Shown here: positions 11,398 to 23,696 of the stretch, piece after piece
Numbering within the stretch: position 1 is the stretch's first letter
Layout of the letters: the number at the start of each line of letters is the position of its first letter
Assembly (NCBI GenBank): GCA_936432065.2
Contig: OW386287.2
Location: forward strand, 496,001 to 560,000
DNA from: Rutpela maculata
Taxonomy: Eukaryota; Arthropoda; Insecta; Coleoptera; Cerambycidae
Direction: 5' to 3'
DNA length: 64,000 nt
The notes under the pieces: generated by a model
Seen by the model: the letters and a program-made list of their open reading frames with translations, nothing else
What the model was told of the DNA's origin: nothing
Database searches by the model: none
Translations under genes and position numbers: made by a program

Positions 11398-12260
11398 ACT
11401 TTGTCCACGACGATTAAATTATTTACTGAAGAAATTTATAAGTCCCATTTATTTTTAACATTTTAATGTAAAATTATTATAAATAACGTTGACGTTTAAA
11501 GTTCAATTTGACAAGCCGTTCTCTTGACACATAACCACCTACTCAATAAAATTTAAAAACAAAATTGTATGATAAAAAATTTTGTGAATAGTTCGGAAAA
11601 GTACACCAGTAGAACTGATTCTGAGAACGAATTAGCATTTATGGCAATTCTCCAACGCATAAAAGATTTGTTCACTGAATTTCTGGCCGTAGATGCATAG
11701 AGGTGATTTCAGCAGCTTTGGTAGTGTCTGGCGGTTTCCATATATAGTTTCACTTTTTTTTATTTTAGACAACTAACAAACTTAAATGAACGAGATAAAT
11801 ATGACGCACAGATTTTGACGTTTCAAATCAATAACAAAATTATGTTTTGACGCATTGTCATGGCTCACTTATAAAATACAGTTTGTAGGCGCGTAGGTAA
11901 ATGGTTTCAAAAACAATGTTGGAGACTGTCTCGTGTTGCTAATACATGATGCTTTGAAATAAACTTACTAATGTAATTTTTGAGTGGTCATTAAAGTACC
12001 TCTTCGGCATGTACCATTTGAGTGCTTCCTAGAAAACTTAGAGAAACAACACTTGTCTTTTGGTTGCTGCAATTTTGACATTTTAAATTTTTAGTAAAAA
12101 GTCACTAACGTCATTTCTTATAAACAACTGACTGTCCTCATTATTCACTAGTGAATAATGAAATCATTATTCACTGCAGAGAATAATGGATAGCATTATC
12201 CTTGAGGAAACACATACATAATGAGTACATTATTTAATAGTCGTGGACAAAATGTATTAT
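11392..12260. repeat. Inverted-repeat element with GTCCACGAC ends
   Basis: TTTGTCCACGACGATTAAAT near 11400 is matched inverted by ATTTAATAGTCGTGGACAAA near 12232-12251. A perfect small palindrome, CATTATTCACTAGTGAATAATG, lies near 12140. Nothing coding is seen inside. Confidence 0.5.
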
Positions 12261-13039
12261 ATCACGCTAGCCCGTAGAGGGCGCCTCATGAGCTACCTGA
12301 TGATGAATACTTTTTCTCTTTTTTTTACGAAACGTAGTGGCACTTTTGACTAGAAAATCTTATGCAGGAGTGATTTCTACGTAAAAAGGGTACACTTGAT
12401 AGAACTTGATAATTTTAACCATTTTCGAGGAAACTGCCGCATAGATCTCAAGAATTCTTTGAGAACAAACTCAATTTGAAAAGGACAAATTGTGTTTAAT
12501 AAAAAGTGTGCTTTGGTGACGTCTTAGTTCTGTTATTTATGTACAATTTCATTAGTTTGACATTTTGACAGAACTAAATAAAAGAATCACCTCTCTGAAG
12601 CAGTTACTCTCTTCACCGTGATGAAATTCTTAGTGTAAGGTGGGGTACCTACTCCAGAAAAAATAGAAAAAAATCATAATTTTTAACCATCTAAAATCGG
12701 TCAGTATTGTTGCTTTTGGGGTCCTCTATCACCTTGTTTATTTTGGACGTCCATGAGAGGATCACCCTGCATATGGCTGTGTTTTTAAAAATAAACTTAC
12801 ATTAACAATTTTACTATGAAATTATTCTTCATGTGTTGTCTATAACTGTCTTATAGTTCATGGCGTTTTATTATAGAATTTTAGACATTTTATTAATTTT
12901 TTATTATTTTAAAATTTATGCCGCGTTTTCGTTTAACCGAAGGTGCAACTTGAAACCACTTCGAAAACATTTTTCTTGGTAAGGATAGCACCAATGACCA
13001 CCCTGACACATCGTATATACAACATCGTCAAAGATCGTG
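12261..13039. other. AT-rich sequence upstream of the Rim promoter region, nothing recognised
   Basis: No repeat boundaries or coding sequence stand out. GC content rises toward 13040. Confidence 0.4.
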
Positions 13040-13572
13040 TGTGTAAATTTGAAAGATCCACTTCACCGCATGTGATCTTCGGACGGCTGCTGCTGCGGCG
13101 CGTCGAGATATAGATTCCTGCTATATCCTTCCGAATTTTCAGCGAACCGACGGCGCATCCGAAGACGTTTCAGCGCCTGCTCCGCCCGCCGAATCAATAA
13201 TCTTATCGCGTGACGTAACCTAGCACAAGGGCTGCCATTGGCTGTCTCCTAACTCATCCTATTATTTATTAAAAGTGTATGAATGGGTAATAGCAACTGT
13301 GATATTTGGCCGGACTTCGGCCGACACAATCCCAATAAAGACTAAAACTGAAAGAAAAATAAGACGACGCGTCGCGGGAGTGCCGAATAAGTTCTAGAGT
13401 GTACCAGTCGAGGGGACAGTTTCGTTCGAATCCATCAGGCGTTTCCCGATTTGCCGCATGTCAGGCTCTTGTTGCTGTTTGTGGCATAATGGACTGTTTA
13501 GTGATCGAATATGTCGGTGGACTGTCTAATGGATAGTCTGGTTTCAGTGTGTGATGCCTGAAAAAGGGTAGG
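13040..13572 (+). promoter_or_regulatory. Rim: Rim promoter and 5' leader region with three short upstream ORFs
   Basis: About 500 bp directly before the Rim start is richer in G+C and CpG than its surroundings, for example CGGACGGCTGCTGCTGCGGC near 13081. Three upstream ORFs precede the main ATG: 13458-13529 (24 codons with stop), 13489-13536 (16 codons, overlapping the first in another frame) and 13554-13571 (6 codons, ending one base before the main ATG). No TATA box stands out. The transcription start cannot be placed, so whether all three uORFs are in the mRNA is inferred. A short GC hairpin, GGCCGGACTTCGGCC, lies at about 13308. Confidence 0.55.
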
Positions 13573-13685
13573 ATGGAGGACGGAGGGCCGGATCTGTCTC
13601 ACCTAACTCCCGAAGAGCGGGCCATCATCGAGTCGGTGATGATCCGCCAGAAACAGGAGGAAGAACGAGAACAAGAAATTATGAG
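13573..13685 (+). CDS. Rim: Rim (Rab3-interacting molecule), coding exon 1
   Basis: This exon encodes residues 1-37 plus two bases of codon 38. It begins MEDGGPDLSHLTPEERAII and continues as a Glu/Gln-rich helix. The PDLSHLTPEER block is the family's N-terminal signature, the start of the helix that binds GTP-loaded Rab3 on synaptic vesicles. RIM proteins sit at the presynaptic active zone and link vesicles, Munc13 and calcium channels. The ATG at 13573 is chosen because conserved sequence starts within six codons of it and it follows AGG (purine at -3). The exon ends ATGAG|GTATTT, a good donor in phase 2, which fits exon 2 exactly. The intron that follows is about 20.6 kb. Fife-like proteins share the zinc finger, but this N-terminus fits RIM better. 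Confidence 0.9.
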
Positions 13686-14739
13686 GTATTTGCCATACAC
13701 TTTCTTCGTGCTAACGTCGACTAGGTGTTAGTATTTCGCCGATTTGCGAAAAAAAAAACAGGAATTTTGTGTGGAAAAAATCATCACTATCGGGATGATC
13801 GAAACAGACATTTTCTTGGCGAGATCTTTGAACCTTTTATATGTCCGCATAAATTATGAACCTCTCCTTTTCATTATATTAAAATATGATTAGGAGTGGA
13901 CAAATTATTATTATTTATTTTAATTGACTAGAGGTACTTGTCTGGGAATTTTATGCTAAAACTTTTATTAATATTATCGCATTTGTCATCTCACAATATT
14001 GCTGTATGTTGTGACACTGTTGTTCAGATAACCTCTGACTCATGTTCATTTTGGTCCACACGAGCAGGAAATACGTACATAATTCGAAGGTACGTTCTTT
14101 GGTAATATTTAACAAAAAGAAACGTTATTGCTATTTTCATTTAACTCATTTTGTATATGCTGTAAATAAAATCAGTATTCTTTGCATCCCTTCAAAGTAA
14201 ACGTCAATGTAACATAATGGTTTCATAAGTCGACTAGGTACAATTAGATACTTATTTGACCAATCTAGTCGACTATATATACGATATATTTTAATTAAAG
14301 TTAAATTACTCAACAGAAAATCATTTACAGGCCAATATTAAAATTGCAACATGGAAGGTGTAACAGAACGACACAGAGCAATTTATGGAGGTGACACTAT
14401 GTGACAAAATAAGTCAAAAATCCTATAGGAACACGTTTTCTAATGTGCACGTGCTGGAGATAAATTTTCATTGAAATTTTATTTTTTCGTAAGATATAAA
14501 AAACGATTAGAGGTATTGTAAAATGATACGAATTTTAGAAAGTAGTTTTCACTTGAAGACTTATTTATTGCAAAATACCTGCTTTTTAAGTCAATCGGGG
14601 ACGTAGTTCGAGGGGATTAGTGATACTTTTTAGTTTGTTCTCTTATCAAAATATCGTAATCGTGAAAAAATTACTTTCAAAGATTCTTTCTGATTTTCAC
14701 GGTTCAGGTTATGTTCATTACGAAAATTAGGTATTTCAA

Positions 14740-15120
14740 TTCTGTCTGTCTGTTTGTTGGCACTAAATCTAAAAACTATTTGACGGAGAAAAATAATAAT
14801 TGGCAGGTAGTTAAAGCTATTCTTGGATGAAATATATGATATACTTTTAGCGATGATATACTTTTACCAAAAAATTAATTGGGTGGACGCCCTAAAAAAT
14901 AATTAATGAAAAATCTGACGGGGGACAAAAATATTTAGCAAGCAGTTAACACAATTATTGCCAAGGAATATATCTAGTATACTTTTAGTGAAAAATATAC
15001 AGGGTGTATAAAAAGGAATTACTTATGGAAGGGCGCCGATGGAGGAAAATAATAATATCTAATTGAGAATATTGCCTAGGAAGAAAATCTAATATAATTT
15101 TAGTGAAAATAAAATATAAT
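14740..15120. repeat. Degenerate tandem repeat (about 120-130 bp unit) after a GTCT microsatellite
   Basis: A short (GTCT)n tract at 14743 is followed by three imperfect units containing ..ATATACTTTTAGTGA.. and ..GTAGTTAAAGCTATT../..GCAGTTAACACAATT... The third also holds a lone TACAGGGTGT end (about 15000), typical of mariner-type termini. The layout (GTCT tract plus repeats) recalls DINE-1-like elements but is too degraded to assign. Confidence 0.35.
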
Positions 15121-16117
15121 ATAACCCAAAGCAAATATACTAACAAATAAAAGATGGCAAATAGAGGGAAGCTGGTGTAAATGCTTTTAAAGATTCATTA
15201 CTAAAAAATGAATAGCCTTGGTCAGCAGGAAAAATGCCATGTTCAGTATACTCATTTAGCTTAAAACAAATTTATAACATCTTACACTGTCTTATTTTCC
15301 GTATTCGAAAGTGAAAAACAAAACCCTTATATATGATCTCCGTTCCTCCGCCTGTCTGTCACAGCAGTTCAGGTCCTAAACTGTTATATTATTATAGTTA
15401 GAAATTTGAAATTTCTCATGGAGTTGATGCTCCATAGGTCACTCAAGAGTTAATTTCCCAATCATATTTACCCCAGACGACAGAAAATTTTATAGTGAAA
15501 TGTCCAAAAACTTGTAAAATGAATATATATTTTTTAACTAGTTCGTGAAAGTATATAGAATAATATCCCGAAAAGTCTACATTCCGCTCGGATGCAGAAC
15601 ATAAAAAAAGTGAAACAAATTCCTTTTCATCCATTTTTTCAAAATTTTGAAATTAAGTCGGGGTAGGAAAAAAGTAAAGAATACAGGTGGATAGACCACG
15701 TATTTCTGAACAAAAATATCGTAATAAAATTTATCTCTAAAGCCACGGCATTTCTGCGCGGGCAAGCGCATGGTCAAATACATATTATAGAACCTCTGTA
15801 AAAATTCTTAGCAGTTCTAACGAGTAAAATAAAGCCTTTTCTCTCTTTCTGATTACACATTTTTAACATTTTTTTTTAGCGAACAGGGGGATAAATAGTG
15901 AGTCTGGAGGGAAAGTATATTATTACACAGACACCACACATAGCCGCTAGATCGAAACTGAGCTGCCGCGCCGTCCCTCTGAATTTTTACCTGCATTTAC
16001 TGTTTTATATTTATTACAGGTATACCTATCCACCTTTCAGCTATACACAATGGATTCCTTATACATCCGTTAAAGTATTGGAAAAGTTCCAGAATTTTTA
16101 TTCAAAATTATAGAGAT

Positions 16118-18096
16118 AGTACATGGAAAGATTGAAAAACATGACTGCAACTTGAAAAAAATTTGTGCGGACTTCAAACTTTGGTTATTGGTTCAAAATA
16201 GGCCAAAGTTCACGAAACAAAAAAGTTTGGGAGTTTTACGGATCCGCGGGAATCTATAGGGGGTAAAGAGGAGTATTTTTAATTTAAAAAAATCGATTTT
16301 TCTCCATTTTCTCAGGAAATATAGCATTTACAAAAAATAGTTCAAATAAAAGTTGTTTCTAGCAAAATTATCTTTAATTTGGTGTTTTTAAATTAATTTT
16401 ATAACAATAATTAACCGAAATATGGCGGCAATTTTTCGATGGATTTTTTTTCTAAAACAAGTGTTTTAAAGGGACAAAATAAATTGAGCATCTAGGTGAT
16501 GCTATATATTGAGGAAGGAGGGATTTTGTTAACAAAATGCCGACATTTTGTTAACAAAAATGTGAAAACGCACATTGAATCGGCCATAACTTTTTTATTT
16601 TTTTTTGATGTAGAAACAAACAAAAAATCATTTTAAAGATTGATTAATTACCTTTAATTTTGTTTCTTAGAACTTTTGATGGAAGCGTCACAGTTTCTAA
16701 GATATTCAACATTTTAAACTAAATACTTCATCCTAAAGACGGTCGGATGCCATCTATAAAATTAAATATCTCCGAAACAATCAACCCTACACAAATATAT
16801 AAACAAAATAAATTTATTCTCAGTTTATAAGCTTCATTTTTGATGTTCACTATATTTTCTCTTAAACTATATTTATTGAGATATTTGCAGAGAAACAAGA
16901 ATGTTTCGTTTTTTCTAAAGTCCATTTACAGTTTAAAATGCAATTTTTTTTTTCTAAAGCAAGCGCTGTAAGCCGATGAAAAAATTTGAGCGTCTAGGTC
17001 ACACTATACATTAACGAAAAACAGTATATGGGAATATATTTTTTTAATTACTGACTACTTACATTAACAAAATTTCGACGTTTTTATTAAAAAAAAAATG
17101 TGAAAAAGCATATTGTTTCTGTCATAACTTCTTTGTTTCTTATGCTATAAAAATAGGAAAAAAATCATAATTAATAGTTTTTCATTTTGGTTATTAGCGT
17201 TTTTAGCCTAAGTGACACAGTTTCTGAGATATTTAACATTTAAACTAAATACTTCGTCTTATAAAAGTTCGGACGCCACCTTTAGACTTCCAGATCTCCG
17301 AAACCATTAACTCTACAAAAATTAGAAAACAACGAAATTAATCTTTAATTTAGTAGCTTTCTTATTTGCCTCTAGCATGTTTTTGCTCTATGTAATACCT
17401 TTCGAGTTATTTAACGAAAACGTATTTGAAATACAGCTTTTTCAAGCTAAAATCCCAAATTTTCTAGTAGTTATAACTTAAATCTATCAATTTTTTTGAA
17501 AAGTTGCATATATAACCTTTTCTTCTTAAAATTAAGCTCTCTCAGCTTTAATGTTTTTGTTTTCTTTTATTTAGGTACTACCTCCTGAAAGGAGGTGGAT
17601 GCCACCGCTTTCCAGGAAGTGGCACCTATATAATAAAAAAAACAAAATATTAGTGGCATCCACCCCCTAAATAAATTAGCAAGCCCTTGTATAATATAGA
17701 AACTTCTTTTTTGTATGCATTTATTATTAAGCTGCCAAAAGTGAACGAGATCTACTTCATATGACATTATTCCGAAGATAAAACCTCTAGCATTTCGGTT
17801 AATTATTGCTATAAAATTAAATTTAACCAAATTAAAGATAATTTTGTCACAAACAATTTTTATTTGAGCTATTTTTTTATAAATGTCATATTTCCCGAGA
17901 AAATAGAGAAAAATGTTTTTTTAATTAAAAATACCCCTTTTCACCCCCCTTTCTCTCCCCCCCCCTGTAGGTTCCCGCGGATCCGTTAAACTCTTAAACT
18001 TTCTTGTTTCGTGAACTGTGGCCTATTTTGAACGTATAACCAAAGTTTAAGATCTGCACAATTTTTTTTCGAGTTAAAGCAAAGTTTTCCTGTACT
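16118..18096. mobile_element. 2-kb foldback element with about 285-bp arms
   Basis: The left arm 16118-16400 and right arm 17810-18096 are inverted: AAACTTTGGTTATTGGTTCA and AGTTTTACGGATCCGCGG recur inverted at about 18040 and 17980. The interior contains two tandem satellite-like monomers of about 480 bp (16440-17400) and, near 17575-17710, a block that also bounds the 37.4-41.3 kb element (GGGGTGGATGCC, TTAGCAAGCC, AATATAGAAACTT). Confidence 0.65.
16440..17400. repeat. Two tandem satellite-like monomers of about 480 bp
   Basis: Both contain in order a TTTTTTTCTAAA..AAGTG tract, a GAGCATCTAGGT-type block, ATGGCGAC/GCCGACATTT, CATAACTTCTTTGTTTC, CACAGTTTCTGAGATATT and ACGCCA..AGACTTC.. blocks. 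Related monomers fill 38460-39290 and 40240-41060. Confidence 0.6.
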
Positions 18097-18803
18097 AAGT
18101 AAATGTCGAAAAAGTAAATTTGCATATAGTGAAAACATCTGTACTAGTTACTGTAGTAATATTCTAATTTAACAAAATTATGCAGATTTTTTAAATTCAC
18201 CTTGTATAAATATCGTTATTACACAATAGATGTATGAAAAATCTGTAATTAATTTTATGAGCTTTTAACATGAGAAAATAGAAAAAAACTACAATATCTA
18301 AAACTCACAAATTTGCCCCATGGTTTTTGTAATTGGAAAAAATATAGTTTAATTAATATTTAAGCAATTTTATCAAACAATTGTTACATACCCTACCTAC
18401 AAAAATTTGTAACAAGTAAACATAGCTACTCTATAATATTACATTAATTTAATAAATAACCTTAAACAAATACATTCCCAGAAATAAGATTTTATCTTAT
18501 TATCTAGTGGCCTATGCTTAATACGTGAACCTTTAAACGAAATTCATTTCTGTGATTTATAATTTTGTAGCCCGTGCTTACATAAATTAATTGAAACAAT
18601 ATCTTTATCGCGAAATGCACGAAAAAGTCGTAGTAGGCCTGCTAGCTGACACCAGCCAGCGCTTCCAAATCAAAACAAAAAGCGATCGAGTGTAACACCT
18701 CATGTCTTATTGTTGCAGTGTGTGTGTTTGACGAGTTAATTGAACTGAAGTGATGACCATACAAATTACAAATATTCATTTAATTTGTTTAGTGTAGAAC
18801 ATT

Positions 18804-18954
18804 GACATTCAGGCCTATGATGGAACGTTTACGTTAGTCATAACACCTATGTTACGGTCATCTGTCTCTCTCACTCTCATATATTTTTTGGTCAGCGCTC
18901 AACATAACAGTGTATGTTAAATAACGTATACGTTCCATCATAGACCTGAATGTC
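18804..18954. repeat. 150-bp foldback MITE
   Basis: GACATTCAGGCCTATGATGG plus AACG is repeated inverted as CGTTCCATCATAGACCTGAA plus TGTC, giving arms of about 33 bp around a short loop with CTCTCTCACTCTC. Confidence 0.75.
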
Positions 18955-19076
18955 TTTTCAACTACCGATCTCCATCTCATAATTTTACGTTGGTAAGTCG
19001 AAATTTCAATGGCTTATTTCTAACAGTGATCTAGGTATCTATTTGGTTGGAACTTTTGCAGTAGTTAGACAAGGCG

Positions 19077-19830
19077 AAAACCTCGCATTCGTATGAAAAA
19101 AATTTCCCATACTTACGATTTTTTTGCCACGTTCGGGACATGATTAAGGATCATGATTTTGCCGGATGAAAATCTGGTTCCAATTTTTTTAAATTAACTT
19201 TTTTTATATAAATTGCAAAAGTTCCTTTTTTTGGCCCGAATGAACTTGTTTTAGGTTTTTTTGGTCATTCTTTTGTCATTTTTTCGTAAAATTGACCGTT
19301 TCTGAGTTATAAACAATTTAATGTTTGAAAAAACGCAAAAACGGTCATTTTCAAGGTTGAAAAACAATATTAAAAAATAAATTTTTTGAGTTCACCAAAA
19401 TTTTTATATAATCTTTGAACATCCATTAACAAAATCCTGAAGGGTAAGTCCAGATTATTTTATTCTAAAGCTTAAATTTTTAATTGTTAAATAGACGTTT
19501 TTGCGCTTTTTCAAACATTAAATTTCTATAAGTAGACTGTCTCTGGTAGACTATTTCCGACTTATAGTCAGAACCGGTCAACTTTACGAAAAAATGACAA
19601 GAGACCTTTTTTGTTCAGAATGACCAAAAAAACCTAAAAAAAAAATCATAAGGGACAAAAAAAGGGATTTTTGCAATTTATATAAAAAAAAGTTAATTTC
19701 AAAATATTGGGACCAGATTTTCGTCCGGCAAACTCTTGATCCTTATTCGGGGGCATGTCCCGAAAGTGAATATGCAAAAAAATCGTTTGGGAAATTTTTT
19801 TCATACGAATGCGAGGTTTTCGCCTTGTCT
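19077..19830. mobile_element. 754-bp near-complete palindrome (foldback element)
   Basis: The ends AGACAAGGCGAAAACCTCGC and the reverse complement at 19830 match perfectly. Arms of roughly 350 bp run inward through CATTCGTATGAAAAAAATTT, the GATTTTCATCCGG tract and GGTTTTTTTGGTCATTCT, leaving only a short centre near 19450. The open frame at 19736 is part of the arm. Confidence 0.75.
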
Positions 19831-20183
19831 TGTCACAAATATTAAATATTGTTGTTATTACATTTCATTTCTTGTTTGTAATATTTGGACACACCCACTA
19901 AAGTTACAATTCTCTGAAAAAAAAGAATAAATTCATAGAAAACATTCTTTAATTTAGCCATGAATTCTTTCCAGTAAATTTTGATTTAAATATTTTTGTT
20001 TGTAGGTAGTTATGGGAGGAATGTCGGTTAATCTTTGCCGCATTTTTTTCTAGACATATGAAATAGAAAAAGTATCTCTGTTAAAAATTTCATAAAATCC
20101 TCCGCGGAGGATCAAACTATAATATTTTAAAATTACTTCTTGGTGTAAAATTAAAACGTTAATTGCTGTCCTGATGATTCAAC

Positions 20184-20212
20184 ATACAGTGTGTCCCACT
20201 AAAGATGGACAT
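20184..20212. repeat. Isolated mariner/Tc1-like terminus
   Basis: ACAGTGTGTCCCACTAAAGA followed by TGGACAT is the kind of end seen on Tc1/mariner-related elements. No partner end was found, so this is probably a remnant. Confidence 0.3.
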
Positions 20213-20934
20213 AAGCTTATAAAATATAAATTTTTTGAAATAATCAAACGAACTTTGTTTTATTAATTAGAGTACGGAAAGCCACATTTTTGGGTCATGT
20301 TGCCATGTTTGAGATATCGGTGTATCGCCTACTACGATTTCTTCTTCCCCCAAAATTCCAGCAAGAAAATAAAATAGTGAAAAAGAAGATTCCTTCGTGA
20401 TCGTTTTGCTGCAAAGCATACTACTTAAAGACACTGCATTAACTTTTTTGCATACCTTAAAAATTAGTTTTGACAATAACTAAAAAAAAGTGTTTTTATT
20501 TCCATCATTTTAAGATATTCAATGGGCTATAGAAGACGCTGTAATTAAAACAAATTAACGCGGTTAGTCCCATTTCAAAGCCAATTGCTTTTTTTAAATT
20601 TTTTTTTTCCAAAAAATTTTGATTTTTTAGATATATTTAAGAAAACTGATATATGTCACTTAATTTTTTATTTCAAAAGTCTAAATAATTTTTTTGGTCA
20701 GAATGTAATTTAAAGGAATAAATTAACAAATTCGATTTTCATAAAAATATTCTTTTTCAACAACTAGCCATAACTTGGCCAATTTTTATCGTGTATGTTT
20801 ATCTTTTAACTTTGCAATGGGCAGTTTTTTGCAGACGCTTAGTTTTGGAGTCAATCACTAAAAACGCTCGTTGTTTGACTTTCAGAAAGAAGTGAAAAAA
20901 AAACAATATCTCGATCAATTTTTGACTAAATTTT

Positions 20935-22275
20935 TCAAAGAACAATGTTAGAAAAGGGCTTTTTTTGCCCATCCATGGTAAAGTATGGCAACCACCCTTT
21001 ATTTACTAATTGAATACAGATCTGTCATCCGAATTGGCTAAAAACATCGGGAAGACAGTAAAAACAATCCTTTTTTGGGGATGGCATTGAAATTGATATT
21101 ATACTTGCAACAAAAAGTTATTCTTTAGTGCAGGAAATTCTTTCAAAATACTCAGTTTCATTAGGTAAATAGAAAAAGAAGCAAAAATCCTCCCCCCCCC
21201 TTTCCCTCGTTTCCCTCACCCTTCACCACCCATAAGAACGGGGTAAGTTACAATATCTAATATACCTAGGGTTATTTGTTTATATACTCTTATTAGGTTA
21301 TATACTAATTAATGAACTACTTTTGAACAATTTATAGTATTCATAAACAAAAATGATGAATTCGGTTAGTGAAGCTGAACTAATATGTACACCACCAGAA
21401 TGAAGACAAGTAGCTAATGATACAATTCATAATTTATTACCAGAGAAATCGAAGAACAAACTGAGTAATTTAAACAAAATTTTCTCAATTTAATATTTAT
21501 TGTTATAATCGTAGATAAAGTATAGTATTCAATATGCGGTAATGCGGTAATGGGAATAACTCACTTGATGAATTACAGCACTCGCCTGCGGCTCGTACTG
21601 TAAACTTCATCTTCGTGAGTTATTACCTACATTACCGCTCGTTGAATAATACACTATTATTTAAAAAAAACAAAACTCCTCGTTAAATGGCTATTATTAG
21701 GTTATAATGCTACTTCTGAATACTCTTACACCCATCTACACTAATTAAGGTGGTGGATTTTATATTTTTAAAGTTTTTATTGGTTTTAATTGCAAAAGAA
21801 ATCCCTAATCACCAAGTTTGATGTTTTTTTTATCATAATAAGGTGATTTAGTCAATTCAGATGAATATTTCTCACCTCTCAATATTTATCACACTTTTGG
21901 GGTTGGGGTGTACGGTGTGCATATCACTATCCAGAAAATATTACTTGTTTTTTTATATCAAAAAATTCTTTAATTATTTACATGACTTTTGGCAAGGGTT
22001 GAAGGGGTGAATTTGGTTTTTTATTCCTTTTTCTACTTAGTTATCGAAACTTAGTATTTTAAAACAATTTTCTACAAAAGAATAACATCTTATAGTTCTA
22101 ACTCCAGTGGCAAGTTCTAATATTAATTCAAATGTCACCCTGCGGGGGTGATAAGGGTTGGTTTTTAATGTGTTCCCGAAATTTTTCGCCAAAACGGATG
22201 ACGGATTCGTTTACAGCACCCCAAAATGAGTAAAAAAAGATGGCTTCCACACTTGATGGGCCAAAAAAGACACTT
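20935..22275. mobile_element. Foldback element with diverged arms of about 250 bp
   Basis: The left arm (about 20935-21190) and right arm (about 22010-22275) pair with moderate divergence. Shared landmarks include TTTCAAAGAACAATGTTA, GGGCTTTTTTTGCCCATC, CTGTCATCCG and AAAATACTCAGTTTC. A snapback hairpin (21531-21658) is nested in the loop. Confidence 0.55.
21531..21658. repeat. Hairpin element 3 of the snapback family
   Basis: The arms TATAGTATTCAATATGCGGTAATG-like and CATTACCGCTCGTTGAATAATA are inverted. The centre is ACTCGCCTGCGGCTCGT, the same design as the hairpins at 10807 and 11267. Confidence 0.6.
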
Positions 22276-22730
22276 TTTAACATTATTCTTTGAAGTAATT
22301 TCATAAACTTCAAGTTGTACATTGTACATTGCTAATTTCGTCGTCTCTTATGACTCTAAACAACAGTTTTCTAAATAAAATTTCAGGTTTATCGATTTTC
22401 AAGTCAAAAAGTACACTCCACTATACTCTAAGAAAAATATTATGCGAAGACCGTTGATATTTTATTTTCTAAAATAAACTTTGCAGATCATTGTACTGAC
22501 CAAGGGTCAACTTCCCATTAGTGAAGAAGTATGGCTTTATGTACTTATATAAATAATGATCAATTATCTAGAATTCTGTTTATGTCCATTTAGCGGTTTT
22601 TAAATCGTTTCGACCGAAAGGCCTGATCGCTTAATCAATTGGCTTAATCAATGATAATAGTCTGTAGAGCAAAAATCATGGGATCCCTGCGATAATTCCT
22701 CCAAAGAATTATTGTTTGTATAATGTAGAA

Positions 22731-23696
22731 GGGGTTGCCACAATCATTAATTAATGTTTCTCAAAAAATGTCATTACCGCTATTGCCGCCATGTTAGAAG
22801 AATGGCGGTCAGTGGATTTTTCTTGATTATCTTCTTTCCTATTACCTTGACCCTAAAATTAGGCATATATTGAGCATATTGTAGGTTATGAAAAGAAGCT
22901 ACAACATTTATTTAAATAATTTTCTTCCACGCTCAATTGTTTAAAAATTACAGCAGCTCGAAATTTTCTTGAATTTCGGAAATATGTATACCCCCGTTGT
23001 TCCGACATTATTAATACTCATTATTAATTTTGCATAATCAATGAAATTGTGTTACAATAGTGTTATTTGTTTAAAACACTGACTTTTATCCAAATTTTTC
23101 GAGTTTTCACTGATCTGTCAACACAACTATTTTTCTCTATTGCTAATACTTTATGATTTGTACTCCCCCCCCCCCCCAAAAGGTGAAAATTTGGGCTCAC
23201 TGCACCACGTTGCTTCTACGTAGTAATTAGTTGTTATTAATATTGTAGATCATAAAGTTTCCTAAAAGTTTCATTTAAATTATTTTCTACCCTGATCAGT
23301 GGTAGCGGCTCCAAGTTTAAAAAATTATGAAATTTTCGAGCTGCTATCATTTTTAACAATTGATCGTGGAAAAAAAATGTCTAGTCAAAAGTTATCATGT
23401 ACAATATTAATAAAAATGTATTACTATATGAGGGCAACGGGGACAAATGTAATTGCAAAAATCTGCAGTGAAGCATAAAAATCACCTTTCTGATGGCCGC
23501 AAATCGCAAAGTATTGACAATAGAGAAAGACAGTTTAAATTAAAGTTGTTTTAAACTTTTTTTATTCCATACTATATTGGCAAGGTAAGGTAGATCTAAC
23601 AGGAAAGGAGATAATCAGGAAAAAATTGAATTGACAATTTTTCAACATGGCGTCATTTTTGTGGAAAATATTAATTAATGATTATTTCAACTCCCT
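22731..23696. mobile_element. Foldback element with ATCATTAATTAAT-containing arms
   Basis: GGGGTTGCCACAATCATTAA near 22731 pairs with the inverted block ending TCAACTCCCTGTAT at 23700. Inner segments also pair (ACAGCAGCTCGAAATTTTC at 22951 against GAAAATTTCGAGCTGCTATC, inverted, near 23330). A run of C at 23163 lies in the loop. Confidence 0.55.
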
